Assembly: GCA_002418775.1 (NCBI GenBank)
Contig: DIEU01000001.1
Location: 1-64,000, forward strand
Direction of reading: 5' to 3'
Origin: Firmicutes bacterium UBA5766
Lineage (GTDB): Bacteria > Bacillota > Desulfotomaculia > Desulfotomaculales > Nap2-2B
DNA: 64,000 bases
Below, piece after piece: positions 30,158-39,392 of the stretch. The position numbers and the translations under genes are program-made. Numbering within the stretch: position 1 is the stretch's first letter; each line of letters starts with the position of its first letter. The notes beneath the pieces were generated by a model that was given only the letters and a program-made list of their open reading frames with translations, searched no databases and was not told the origin of the DNA.

Positions 30158-30439
30158 GAAACCATTGTTGTTGTCCCAGTTATTGGCGGAATCTTTAAAG
30201 CAGAAGGTAATTTGGTTATTTTGTATACGTATAGTTTTCTCCCATCCTTTAAAACTCTTATCCATACGGATTGTGTTTACGTTTGACCAACTTCTGGGAT
30301 CGCCTAACCCGTAGTGCAGGAATACCTGATCAGCCCCTGATTTGGACAGCAAACCACCATAGACTATGTTTGCCTCATCAAAACCGCCTGGTTTTACCTC
30401 TACCCCTTTTTGGTAATCATTCCATGATTGAATCATCAT
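30140..30439 (-). CDS. Small carbohydrate-binding-module-like protein
   Basis: A 99-aa protein consisting of one beta-rich domain: VKPGGFDEANIVYGGLL, then DQVFLHYGLGDPRSWSNVNT and NQITFCFKDSANNWDNNNGF. The aromatic/Asn pattern resembles starch-binding CBM25/53-type modules that occur as stand-alone proteins in some Clostridia. No signal peptide is seen. The frame extends to 30484, but GGAGG at 30444-30448 (read on the minus strand) favours the ATG pair at 30439/30436. Binding target unknown. Confidence 0.7.
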   Translation of the reverse strand: MMIQSWNDYQKGVEVKPGGFDEANIVYGGLLSKSGADQVFLHYGLGDPRSWSNVNTIRMDKSFKGWEKTIRIQNNQITFCFKDSANNWDNNNGFNWTIR

Positions 30440-30626
30440 AGCGCCTCCATAATCATAATTAAGTTCCCTATTTATTATTGTCAACTATAGCCGTTAAATA
30501 TTACTGGTTTTTTTTAACATTAGAAATGGTCAACTTGCGGCCCAAAAGAGTATAAAGTCTTTATGCGCGTTAAAATATGTTTTTTAGGAGAAAATAATTT
30601 TAACTTACAAAGGAGGGATAAAGAAA

Positions 30627-32029
30627 ATGCCGTCAGGAGAAAAATTTTTACTTGCTGGTTTAGGAATTATTGCTGTAATGAAAGAAAAAGCGCAAAAACA
30701 AATAAATGTTTTAATCCAAAAGTGCGGGATTTCGAAAGTTTATAAAAGTACGGTTTTGAATATGTGTCATTCAGGCTCGGTATTTTTCTGCTTCCTCACA
30801 GGATGCGTCATAAAAAATACAATTCAGCCGATCAATACACATTCGTTAAAAAAATCCCGGCAATCTTTTCAGAATTGGGAACGACATTTATAAAGCTTGG
30901 GCAAATTTTAAGCACAAGGCATGACCTGCTTTCACCAGATTTGATCCATGAACTTGAAAAGCTTCAGGATGAAGTACCTGCATTCCCTTTCGAAACAGCT
31001 AAAAATATTATTGAAACGGAATTAAAGGGCGATCTGGAAGAGTTCTATTCTTTCTTTGATTGTGAGCCTCTGGCCGCTGCGTCAATCGGCCAGGTCTACA
31101 GGGCTGTTTTAATCAATGGAAGGCAGGTTGTGGTTAAAATATGCCGTCCTGATATCAATAAAGAAGCAGAAGCAGATCTAAAAATTCTCTATAGAATAGC
31201 ACGGTTTTTAGAAAAAAGGATTTCCTGGGCTCAAAATGGCGCTTTCGTTGAGTTGATAGCCGAGTTTGAACGTACGATCAAAGAAGAAATGGACTTTACT
31301 TTCGAAGGACGCAATGCCAGTAAATTTAAGAGAAATTTTGCCTCTGATCCGGAAGTGCTTATTCCTGCGGTATACTGGCAATTCACTACTTCCAAGATTC
31401 TGACCCTCGAATATTTAAACGGAATCAAGTTTAACGATCTTGAGGAAATAGAAAGATCAGGCTTTGCCAGGATGGAACTGGCCATTAAGCTGGTACAGGC
31501 TTTATTTAAACAAATCATGATGGAAGTGGTTTTTAAATACCGTGTACGTCTTCTGCCAGAATTCATTATGCTTACAAAATCGCTGATGACACTGGAAGGA
31601 GTGGTTCAGAAACTTGCCCCCGGTTTAAACATTGTTTCAATGGCAGAACCTTTTGCGCGAAAACTTGTTGCTGAAAGGTATTTTAGAAAGGATCTGCCTG
31701 AGAAAGCCGGGAAGACTTTACTGGACTTGGGTGAAGCCATTTATAAGTTCCCCAAGCGGATTGAGCAAATATTGGAGAATCTTGCTCAGGGTGAGGTAAA
31801 AATAAACCTGAAAGTGGATCATTATTATCCAAATGAAAAAAACTTGCCGTCCAGTACGAATGCTCTTATCAACCAGTTATGGGTAATTATAGCAATATTG
31901 CTGATCAGTTCGGTTCTTTTGGCCTTAAACGGGACCTTTTTTCTTGGTGGCTTTCCGGTAGTTAAAACGGGATTTATCGCTGCCGGTTTCATACTTGTTT
32001 TTCTTGCGTTATACATATTGCGCAAGTAA
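30627..32029 (+). pseudogene. UbiB/AarF-type kinase, frameshifted and lacking its catalytic core
   Basis: The long frame from GTG 30764 to 32029 (421 aa) belongs to the UbiB/ABC1 atypical kinase family: LGTTFIKLGQILSTR carries the KxGQ motif, CEPLAAASIGQVYRA the Ala-rich nucleotide loop and VVVKICRP the lysine. After QALFKQIMMEV the sequence jumps to KYRVRLLPEF, so about 100 residues with HADPHPGN and DFG are gone. Two C-terminal membrane helices remain. The N-terminus appears in another frame (30627-30740, KQINVLIQKCGI), behind AAAGGAGGG, and a TAA at 30743 blocks the long frame. Two lesions suggest a dead gene, though the shorter protein might persist. Confidence 0.75.
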
Positions 32030-32120
32030 GCAAAAAGATATCCTTGCAGCTCCATCTACGAGGATGAAAAGAAAAGTAAAGTATAGTAGACACGTCCAAA
32101 GGGCACGGTGTAGTCAGAGT

Positions 32121-33395
32121 TTACCTGTTTCTAAAAATTATTTTTCTGCACAAGCAAATAAAGGTTGATCCTGTTAAAATTGCTATTAAGATCAAACCGA
32201 AAACGGCCAGCAGAAGGGGCAAAAAGGTCCACAATGAAGGGTTGTGGGCTTGTTGAATCATCGCAGCCCGGGTTGCCGGTGAAGTAAGGCGAAAAAAAAA
32301 GTTTGTATAAACTGCTGCCAGGAAGGCATGAGCGAACCGGGTCAGGACAAAAAGTTTCATTCTGATATCGGTTTCAGAAATTACGCTTGCTACCTGGGCG
32401 TGAATAGAAATTCCGCTCCAAGCCAGAATTACGGCAATTACCGTGAGCTGCTGCAGTAAAGAGGCTTCAGACGCTGAAGCAAGTTTCGTTCCGACAGTCA
32501 TTTCTATTAATCCGCTTGTTAAGGCTGGAAGGACTGATGAGGAAAAACCCAGCGGGATCAAGACAAGTCCCAACTTGCCGGCGATAAAATCAATAAATCC
32601 CGTCTGTTTTAACAGTTGGATCAGCACGGCAAATATTGTTATAAATCCGCCAATGTTAAGAAGGCTTGAAACAGAGTTTTTCACGGCGTCGCCCATTATC
32701 TTTCCCGGGGAGCGGTTTTCCTGCCTGTAGATGCGAAACAGTTCGGAAAAAGCCCTGGCCAGGGGAGACACTTCTTTTATGGGCGCAGTTATCAATTCGG
32801 GATCATTTTTTCCATAAAAGCGCAGAACAATGCCCAGGGTCAGGTTGGATGTGTAATGGGCTGCTGCAATTACCGGCCCAAGCTCCGGGTTGTTGAGCAT
32901 GCCGACAGAAACAGCAGCGAGCATAAAAAGAGGACTTGAATTATTCGTAAACGAAACCAGCCGTTCCGCTTCAATACGCGTGCAGAGGCGCTGAGAACGC
33001 AAACGGGCCGTAATCATTGCCCCAATCGGGCAGCCGGATGTATAGCCTACTGCCAGTACAAAAGAACCGCATCCCGGGACGTTAAAGAGAGGCCGCATTA
33101 AAGGTTCCATTAACGTACCCAGAAAATGGACCATACCGAAACTTAACAGCAAATCGGAGATGACCAGAAAGGGCAGAAGCGAGGGGAGAACTATGTTAAA
33201 CCAGAGATTGACTCCTGTCACAGCCCCCTTGTAAACGGTCCCTGGCTGAATTATCATTCCTAATGCCAGTGTGATGATGCAGATCAGCCAAAAAAGTTGT
33301 TCCCTGCAACGGCCGTCGTTAGTCAAAAAAAATAAATATTTTTTAAATACTATTAAGCTGATTAATATAAGTAGTAAAATGAACAGAACCCACAT
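32121..33395 (-). CDS. ylbJ: Sporulation integral membrane protein YlbJ
   Basis: A 424-aa polytopic membrane protein with about eight to ten hydrophobic segments and nucleoside-recognition/gate-like repeats. VNLWFNIVLPSLLPFLVISD near residues 62-81, GYTSGCPIGAMITARL near 117-132 and NSSPLFMLAAVSVGML near 151-166 match YlbJ, a sigma-E dependent protein needed for spore cortex in B. subtilis. ATG at 33395 with AAAGGGG upstream. It lies convergent with the damaged ubiB gene; no other sporulation gene adjoins. Confidence 0.9.
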   Translation of the reverse strand: MWVLFILLLILISLIVFKKYLFFLTNDGRCREQLFWLICIITLALGMIIQPGTVYKGAVTGVNLWFNIVLPSLLPFLVISDLLLSFGMVHFLGTLMEPLMRPLFNVPGCGSFVLAVGYTSGCPIGAMITARLRSQRLCTRIEAERLVSFTNNSSPLFMLAAVSVGMLNNPELGPVIAAAHYTSNLTLGIVLRFYGKNDPELITAPIKEVSPLARAFSELFRIYRQENRSPGKIMGDAVKNSVSSLLNIGGFITIFAVLIQLLKQTGFIDFIAGKLGLVLIPLGFSSSVLPALTSGLIEMTVGTKLASASEASLLQQLTVIAVILAWSGISIHAQVASVISETDIRMKLFVLTRFAHAFLAAVYTNFFFRLTSPATRAAMIQQAHNPSLWTFLPLLLAVFGLILIAILTGSTFICLCRKIIFRNR

Positions 33396-33536
33396 TTTTT
33401 CAGGCCCCTTTACTGAAAGCCCCTTTTCAAATGATATATATGGGTCCTGATCTTCTAATATGTTGGGATTGTTTTTGCAGATAATCCGGATATTATGCTT
33501 TTCACTTTAAATGTGCTTTAAAATTATAGAGAAGAG

Positions 33537-34274
33537 GTGGTCTTAGCCAATTTGAAAATTTATGCAATCAGTGATCTCCACCTTTCTTTTATAAAAACTC
33601 CTGATCCGGAAAATTGGCAGCCTGACTTGCAGTATAAACCAATGAGCGAAATTAATGAGGAATGGGAATCCCACGCCTTAAGAATTTATAATAACTGGTG
33701 TAAAATCATAGGACCGGATGACGTGGTTTTAGTTCCGGGCGATATTTCATGGGCTATGCGTCTTGATCAGGCTTGTCAGGATCTTAACTTTATAAGGCTT
33801 CTGCCGGGCTTGATAATTTTTATTCAGGGAAATCACGATTACTGGCTGCAGAGTATTTCCAAGGCAAAAGAAGTCCTTCCCCCTAATATGCGCCTGATCC
33901 GGAATGATCATTTTTCCCTTGGCGGCATAGCCATCTGTGGTACCAGGGGGTGGCTGTGTCCAGGAAGCGACTACTTTCAACCGGGGGATATGAAAATCTA
34001 CTTGCGGGAATTGGGCCGTCTGGAAAAATCACTTGCCAGCGCAGGCGCTTCCAATCAAGAGATTATTGTTATGATGCATTACATGCCGACCAATGAAAAG
34101 CACGAATACAGCGGTTTTATAGAACTGCTCCAAAAATACAGGGTAAAAAAGGTTGTTTATGGGCACCTCCACGCCAGGGCTTGTCGTTTACGTCTTCCGG
34201 ATCATGCATGGGATATCTCTTTTTGCCTGGTTAGCGCAGATTATTTAAACTTTACCCCGCTTTTACTTACTTAA
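33537..34274 (+). CDS. Metallophosphoesterase
   Basis: A 245-aa calcineurin-like phosphoesterase. All five motifs are present: ISDLHLS (D, H), VLVPGDISWAM (GD), IFIQGNHDYWL (GNHD), VMMHYMP (H) and VVYGHLHA (GHxH), giving a dinuclear metal site. No signal peptide is present. Substrate unknown. The GTG at 33537 overlaps the GAAGAGG site; TTG 33552 (MKIYAISDLHL) is the likely alternative and would shorten the protein by five residues. Its 3' end overlaps the opposing aminotransferase gene by 4 nt. Confidence 0.88.
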   Translation: MVLANLKIYAISDLHLSFIKTPDPENWQPDLQYKPMSEINEEWESHALRIYNNWCKIIGPDDVVLVPGDISWAMRLDQACQDLNFIRLLPGLIIFIQGNHDYWLQSISKAKEVLPPNMRLIRNDHFSLGGIAICGTRGWLCPGSDYFQPGDMKIYLRELGRLEKSLASAGASNQEIIVMMHYMPTNEKHEYSGFIELLQKYRVKKVVYGHLHARACRLRLPDHAWDISFCLVSADYLNFTPLLLT

Positions 34275-35455
34275 AGGCCAACTTCCTTTGCCAGATCAGT
34301 AAAGGCGGGCAGGGAATTAATTACCGTTTGAAGGGGGACGCTATAAGAGAGCCGAAAGTAACCTTTTAGACCAAATCCCTTGCCGGGAACAAGTAAAATA
34401 TTGTACTTTTTGGCCATCTGCACAAATTCAAGATCATCAGCCAAAGGCGATTGGGGAAACATGTAAAAGGCGCCTTTGGGTTTAACCATTTTGAAACCAA
34501 TTTCGGTTAAATGGGCGTACAGAAGATCCCTCTTTTTCAAATAGCCGCTTAGATCCGCCTGCTCCTTCTGTAAATGAGCGACAAGGCGCTGCATTAGGGC
34601 AGGCGCGTTAACAAAACCCAGCGTTCGGTTGCAGAAAACCATGCCATCAACGAGCAGTCTGGCATCAGCGGCTTCCGGGTGTACCGCGATGTAGCCAATC
34701 CGTTCACCGGCCAGGCCAAGGTCTTTACTGTGTGAAGTAACCAGAATACTGTTCTTTACATAATTAAATACAGGAGGCGTTTTTACTCCATCGTAGACAA
34801 TCCTGGCGTAAGGTTCATCTGAAACCAGGTAAATTGTCGTACCCAATTCGTGTTCTTTTTGTCTTAAAACAGCTGCTAATTCCTTGAGACAATCGGAACT
34901 GTAAACAACACCTGTTGGGTTATTTGGGGAATTGATAATAATTGCTTTCGTTTTTGAAGTAATAGCGGCGTTGATTGCACCCAGGTCAGGCTGGAAATCT
35001 GCTCCGGCCGGGACCTCTTTAATGACTCCGCCGTGGTTGTCGACGTAGAATTTGTATTCTACGAAATAGGGCACAAGGACAATTACTTCATCCCCGGGGT
35101 TTAGAATAGTTTTAAAGACGACATTTAATCCGCCGCCTGCGCCGCAGGTCATGATAATATGTGATGAATTAATCTGCAAACCGGTGTTTTCAGCCAGGTT
35201 GGCTGCAATTGCCTGGCGGGTAGTTTCGTATCCGGAATTGCTCATATAACCATGCATTCCAGGCAAAGGATTGTCTGCCAGTTTTTTGAGCATTTCCCGG
35301 AAAGCAGACGGTGGTTCCGTATCAGGATTACCCAGGGTAAAATCGTACACATTTTCCGGCCCTATAATTTTTCGCAGGCGTTCTCCTTCTTCAAACATTA
35401 GTCTTATCCAGGAAGCGTTGGCCAGATTCTCATTTATTTTATTGCTGATTGGCAT
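34271..35455 (-). CDS. PLP-dependent aminotransferase, class I/II
   Basis: A 394-aa fold-type I aminotransferase. The PLP lysine is in TSHSKDLGLAGERIGY (about residues 236-251), with MTCGAGGGLNVVFKT near 104-118, NSPNNPTGVVYSSD near 173-186, and FRLSYSV near 370 for the substrate-carboxylate arginine. Closest in style to aspartate/aromatic aminotransferases; substrate not determinable here. ATG at 35455 after CAAGGAGAATC on the minus strand. Single gene. Confidence 0.88.
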   Translation of the reverse strand: MPISNKINENLANASWIRLMFEEGERLRKIIGPENVYDFTLGNPDTEPPSAFREMLKKLADNPLPGMHGYMSNSGYETTRQAIAANLAENTGLQINSSHIIMTCGAGGGLNVVFKTILNPGDEVIVLVPYFVEYKFYVDNHGGVIKEVPAGADFQPDLGAINAAITSKTKAIIINSPNNPTGVVYSSDCLKELAAVLRQKEHELGTTIYLVSDEPYARIVYDGVKTPPVFNYVKNSILVTSHSKDLGLAGERIGYIAVHPEAADARLLVDGMVFCNRTLGFVNAPALMQRLVAHLQKEQADLSGYLKKRDLLYAHLTEIGFKMVKPKGAFYMFPQSPLADDLEFVQMAKKYNILLVPGKGFGLKGYFRLSYSVPLQTVINSLPAFTDLAKEVGL

Positions 35456-35544
35456 TATGATTCTCCTTGGTATAAAGATATTATTAAAAAAGTCATATTC
35501 AGATTTGTTTATTTAAAAAATATAAAAAAAGAGGTTTTCTTTGA

Positions 35545-36177
35545 ATGGCAATTTCGGCAGCTTTGTTTGATCTGGACGGGACTCTGGTAGATTCCCTCCC
35601 TTTTATTATGAGCACTTACCACCTCGTTTTTAAAAAACTGAACCTTCCCTGGTCTGAAGCAGAGTTGATCAAGTGGATCGGCCGTCCTTTAAAAGAGATA
35701 GCCCCTTTTTTTGCCGGCGGGAAAAAAGACGAATTTTTAAAGCTCTACGAGAAATATTATAACCTTGACTTTGAAAATAACGTAAGTCTCTTTCCCGGTA
35801 CTGCTGAGATGCTGGATTTTCTTAAAATAAACGGATTCCTTCTGGGCATAGTCACGTCAAAGGGTAAAGAAGGGGCTGAGCGTACGATTAAACTAACCGG
35901 ATTGGATAATTATATGGATGTCGTTATAACCGCTCATGATGTTTATGTGCATAAACCTTTTCCTGACCCGATCCTGAAAGCGCTTGATGTATTGAACATT
36001 TCCCCCGGGCAGTCGCTTTATATAGGTGACAGCTACCATGATATTAAAGCCGGTCTTGACGCCGGTACGACCACCTTGGGGGTAACCTGGGGTATAAACA
36101 CCAGGGAAGAACTGGCGGCTTTAAACCCTGACGGCCTGCTCGAAAGCTGGGCTGATCTTAAAAGATATTTGGTTTGA
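35545..36177 (+). CDS. HAD-family phosphatase (PpaX/Gph-like)
   Basis: A 210-aa haloacid-dehalogenase hydrolase with cap domain type C1. Motif I is FDLDGTLVDS (residues 8-17), motif II VTSKGKEG, the conserved lysine is in HKPFPDPI, and motifs III/IV are IGDSYHDIKAG. Resembles pyrophosphatase PpaX and phosphoglycolate phosphatase Gph; the natural substrate cannot be told from sequence. ATG at 35545 with a weak AGAGG site. Followed by a terminator hairpin. Confidence 0.85.
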   Translation: MAISAALFDLDGTLVDSLPFIMSTYHLVFKKLNLPWSEAELIKWIGRPLKEIAPFFAGGKKDEFLKLYEKYYNLDFENNVSLFPGTAEMLDFLKINGFLLGIVTSKGKEGAERTIKLTGLDNYMDVVITAHDVYVHKPFPDPILKALDVLNISPGQSLYIGDSYHDIKAGLDAGTTTLGVTWGINTREELAALNPDGLLESWADLKRYLV

Positions 36178-36208
36178 AATCTTAAAAGACATTTAGTTCG
36201 AAACTAAA

Positions 36209-36245
36209 ACGGCGAAAGCGCTTAAACACTTCCGCCGTATTTTTA
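36209..36245. terminator. Rho-independent terminator between convergent genes
   Basis: ACGGCG at 36209-36214 pairs with CGCCGT at 36233-36238, extended by partly paired AAAGCG/CACTTC. It is followed by ATTTTTA, so it serves the HAD gene; the opposing hbd gene ends just beyond it and may share it. Confidence 0.65.
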
Positions 36246-36254
36246 CTGTAATAA

Positions 36255-37112
36255 TTATTTGTAGTTATAGAAACCTTTTCCTGATTTGCGTCCAAGATGA
36301 CCTGCGCGGACCATTTTACGCAGCAGGGGGCAAGCACGATATTTGGAATCCTGGGTTTCCTCAAAAAGAGAATCTTGTATTAAAAGTGTGGTATCCAGTC
36401 CAATTAAGTCTGCCAGAGCGAGAGGGCCGATAGGATGATTGGCGCCCAGTACCATTCCCTTATCGATATCTTCAGCTGATGCAACACCTTCTGAAAGGAC
36501 AAATATAGCCTCGTTGATCATTGGAATCAGGATACGGTTGACCACGAAAAGTGGCGCCTCATTAACCATAATCGGCTGTTTGCCCATTTTTTCCGCAAGT
36601 TCAAATGTAAGCTTAACTGTATCGTCGGCAGTGTCCGCTCCCCTGGTTACTTCCACAAGCTTCATTACCGGCACGGGGTTGAAAAAATGCATGCCGATGA
36701 ATTTTTCCGGCCGTTTGGTGACGGAAGCCATTTGGGTGATCGAAAGGCCGGATGTGTTGGATGCAAAAAATGTGGACGGAGGACAAATCTTTTCCAGTTC
36801 GCCAAAAACAACTTTTTTGAGATCCATTTTTTCTATTACCGCTTCAACGACAAAATCCGCTTCCGCCAAAATATCCATGTCTACAGTTCCCCTGACACGG
36901 CCAAAGATAGCGTCGGCTTCTTCTGCGCTGAGACGGTTTTTCTGAACATCCCTGTCCAGATTTTTGCGGATTATATTTAAGCCGTTAGAAACAAAATTGT
37001 CCGCAATGTCCCGCATAATAACGTTAAATCCCGCTTTTGCCGCGGTTTGGGCTATGCCCGCTCCCATGATACCGGCGCCCAATACTGCAAATGTCTTAAT
37101 CTCCAATTGCAT
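36255..37112 (-). CDS. hbd: 3-hydroxybutyryl-CoA dehydrogenase
   Basis: A 285-aa NAD(P)-dependent enzyme interconverting 3-hydroxybutyryl-CoA and acetoacetyl-CoA. The Rossmann motif is VLGAGIMGAGIAQTAA (residues 9-24). The catalytic histidine is in IGMHFFNPVPVMKLVEVTRG near residues 139-158, and the C-terminal domain has GPLALADLIGLDTTL. Length fits clostridial Hbd. ATG at 37112 after TAGGGAGGT. It stands alone, without thl, crt or bcd around it, so its use in butyrate, crotonyl-CoA or PHB metabolism cannot be read from context. Confidence 0.93.
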   Translation of the reverse strand: MQLEIKTFAVLGAGIMGAGIAQTAAKAGFNVIMRDIADNFVSNGLNIIRKNLDRDVQKNRLSAEEADAIFGRVRGTVDMDILAEADFVVEAVIEKMDLKKVVFGELEKICPPSTFFASNTSGLSITQMASVTKRPEKFIGMHFFNPVPVMKLVEVTRGADTADDTVKLTFELAEKMGKQPIMVNEAPLFVVNRILIPMINEAIFVLSEGVASAEDIDKGMVLGANHPIGPLALADLIGLDTTLLIQDSLFEETQDSKYRACPLLRKMVRAGHLGRKSGKGFYNYK

Positions 37113-37272
37113 AAACCTCCCTAAAACTTTTTTATCTGTGCAAGCCTTAACCGCTGGGATAAACGGTTTTGCATCAGAATTTATATGTCTATTATTTTTT
37201 CTATATTAAAGGGAATAAGTCCTCTTTTTTATTAAAAATAACAATGATAATGGTATACTATAAAAACAAGGT

Positions 37273-37737
37273 TTGGTTAAAGGACGGATCATTTTGCTGA
37301 TTTCTCTTTTGATAACTCTTTTTGCGGATCAACTGGCCAAAAATATTATCCGGAACGTGATGTTAGAAGGGCAGTCAGTTCCAGTTTTTCCGTTTTTTTA
37401 TCTGACTTATACACGCAACCCGGGCGCCGCTTTTGGACTCTTTGCATACCGGACCAACATCCTGATCGCAGTCACCATTCTGGTGATTGTGATTATGACG
37501 GTCATACTGCTTACACGGCCTGTTGCCGAAAAAAAAGGGCTGATTACGATAGGGATGGGGCTGATCATCGGCGGCGCCTTGAGCAATTTAATTGACCGCC
37601 TGCAGTTTGGGCTGGTTATAGATTATCTTGACTTTCGTATTTGGCCGGTCTTTAATCTTGCCGACACGGCAATTTTCATCGGCGCCTGTCTTTTGTTTAA
37701 GGAGATTTGGTATGGAGAGTCACTACGAGGCAGATGA
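37273..37737 (+). CDS. lspA: Lipoprotein signal peptidase (SPase II)
   Basis: A 154-aa membrane aspartyl protease that removes signal peptides of diacylated prolipoproteins. Four hydrophobic segments are visible. The catalytic aspartates are in GGALSNLIDRL (about 104-114) and FNLADTAIFIG (about 130-140), and YTRNPGAAFGLF is the family signature near residues 46-57. TTG start at 37273 with a weak site. It overlaps the RluD-type gene by 26 nt, the classical lspA-rluD pair. Confidence 0.95.
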   Translation: MVKGRIILLISLLITLFADQLAKNIIRNVMLEGQSVPVFPFFYLTYTRNPGAAFGLFAYRTNILIAVTILVIVIMTVILLTRPVAEKKGLITIGMGLIIGGALSNLIDRLQFGLVIDYLDFRIWPVFNLADTAIFIGACLLFKEIWYGESLRGR

Positions 37738-38614
37738 GTCAGATGCGGGAAAAAGGCTTGATCTTTACCTAGTTCATCAGAATCCTGCCTTGAGCCGTTC
37801 CCATATTCATAATTTAATAGCCGGCGGGAATGTACTCGTAAACGGAAATTCAGCAAAACCGGGCAGCAGGTTGAAAGCCGGTGATGCAATCATTCTGCTT
37901 GAAGTTCAGCCGAAGGATCCCATTCCCGGACCGGAACCCATTACACTGGACATTTATTATGAAGACAGTGAGCTTGTAGTGGTAAACAAGCCAAGAGGCA
38001 TGGTTGTCCACCCGGCTGCGGGGAATTATTCCGGAACACTGGTCAATGCCCTTTTGTTTCACTGCCGCGATCTTTCCGGCATTAACGGAGTGCTCCGCCC
38101 TGGTATTATTCACAGACTGGACAAAGACACTTCCGGTCTGCTTTTAGTTGCCAAGAATGACGCTTCACATCTTAATCTAAGCAAGCAGCTCCAGGACCGC
38201 ACGATTGTAAGGCGCTATTTAGCCCTGGTACATGGTGTGGTGAAGGAAAACCAGGGGGTTATAGAAGCGCCTGTAGGAAGACATCCACACGACCGTCAGC
38301 GCATGGCTGTAACAAAAACAGGCGGGCGGCCGGCAGTTACACACTACGACGTAATCAGGCGCCTTGAGAAGGTAACTTTGCTGAGGGTCAGGCTTGAAAC
38401 GGGCAGAACCCACCAGATCCGTGTACACATGACCTATCTGGGTTACCCGCTGGTAGGGGATACAAAATATGCCCCCTCAAGAAACCATTTTGGCCTTGAG
38501 GGACAGTTTCTTCACGCCCAGGTTTTGGGTTTTAAGCACCCGTCTACCGGGGAGTATCTGGAATTTTCCGCCCCGCTGCCTGAACAACTGGCCTCTTTCC
38601 TGGAACAGCTATAA
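37712..38614 (+). CDS. rluD: RluD-type 23S rRNA pseudouridine synthase
   Basis: A 300-aa enzyme with an N-terminal S4 RNA-binding domain (GKRLDLYLVHQNPALSRSHI, residues 13-32) and the RluA/RluD catalytic domain. The catalytic aspartate is in HRLDKDTSGLLLVAKND near residues 135-151, and GRTHQIRVHM is the other signature. It modifies uridines of 23S rRNA; the exact site is inferred from family. The frame is open from 37628, but TTAAGGAGAT places the start at ATG 37712 within lspA. Confidence 0.93.
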   Translation: MESHYEADESDAGKRLDLYLVHQNPALSRSHIHNLIAGGNVLVNGNSAKPGSRLKAGDAIILLEVQPKDPIPGPEPITLDIYYEDSELVVVNKPRGMVVHPAAGNYSGTLVNALLFHCRDLSGINGVLRPGIIHRLDKDTSGLLLVAKNDASHLNLSKQLQDRTIVRRYLALVHGVVKENQGVIEAPVGRHPHDRQRMAVTKTGGRPAVTHYDVIRRLEKVTLLRVRLETGRTHQIRVHMTYLGYPLVGDTKYAPSRNHFGLEGQFLHAQVLGFKHPSTGEYLEFSAPLPEQLASFLEQL

Positions 38615-38653
38615 ACTTTTAGTTTATCATAACAAGATCATATTTTCTGTTTA

Positions 38654-38684
38654 ACCCCTGTATATTGATAGGGGTGTCTTTTTT
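38654..38684 (+). terminator. Hairpin with T-run directly before the next start codon
   Basis: ACCCCT at 38654-38659 pairs with AGGGGT at 38670-38675 around a 10-base loop, followed by TCTTTTTT ending at 38684. It looks like the rluD terminator. The right arm AGGGGTG is also the only plausible ribosome binding site for the ATG at 38685. Confidence 0.55.
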
Positions 38685-39392
38685 ATGAGAAGGTATGATC
38701 CGAACCTTAAAAAGAAAATTGTTCCATCGCTGATCATTTTGCTTGCCGCGGCGCTGCTGCTTTATGTTCTCTTTATTCTTTTTGCGGGTCCTAAGATATC
38801 TCCAAACAAACTGTTGACAGAAGCAATTCAAAACACTGTTTCCAGTAAGACTTTTCATTATCGCATGGAAATAAAGACAAGCAGGCAGAGTTTTTTAAGC
38901 GTTGTCGAAGGTGAAAGGATATCTCCCGACCGGATGCACATTAAAGGCAATATGTTTAACACGCCGGTAGAATTTATCCAGATAGGCGCACAAGCATATA
39001 TGAAAGATATCTGGACAGATAAATGGATAGCTTTAAAAAGCAACAGCCTGGGGCAGGCGAGTACATTTATTGAAGAACTGGGTCCGGTGAACTTTTTAAG
39101 TTATGGAAGTTTGCTTGATGTACATTATACCGGGACGGAAAAAATAAACGGTAAAAAGATGTCTGTGATAGAATTCAATCCGCAGCTGGTGGGTTCGTTT
39201 TCAGGTCAGAAGTATCAAGGGTATCACTGCAAAATATGGGTAGATCAAAAAGAACGGCTTATAGGGCAGGTTGTTTTGAACGCTGCTTTAAAAGACAGTG
39301 ATTTGCCTACGGTTACTTTAAATCTCTGGGGTTTTGGGCAGACGGTATCTATTAACCCTCCCAGCGCAGATTATTTGCTTAATCCATCGTAA
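38685..39392 (+). CDS. Membrane-anchored protein of unknown function (LppX/LolA-like fold suspected)
   Basis: A 235-aa protein with one N-terminal membrane helix (about residues 13-34) and no lipobox. The outer part has KLLTEAIQNTVSSKTFHYRM, VEGERISPDRMHIKGN, FIQIGAQAYMKDIWTDKWIA and VWVDQ-like KIWVDQKERLIGQVVLN. This pattern is like the U-shaped half-barrel proteins LppX/LprG/LolA that bind lipids, but I cannot confirm the family. Its 3' end overlaps treY (opposite strand) by 14 nt. Expression depends on a ribosome binding site inside the upstream hairpin. Confidence 0.65.
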   Translation: MRRYDPNLKKKIVPSLIILLAAALLLYVLFILFAGPKISPNKLLTEAIQNTVSSKTFHYRMEIKTSRQSFLSVVEGERISPDRMHIKGNMFNTPVEFIQIGAQAYMKDIWTDKWIALKSNSLGQASTFIEELGPVNFLSYGSLLDVHYTGTEKINGKKMSVIEFNPQLVGSFSGQKYQGYHCKIWVDQKERLIGQVVLNAALKDSDLPTVTLNLWGFGQTVSINPPSADYLLNPS

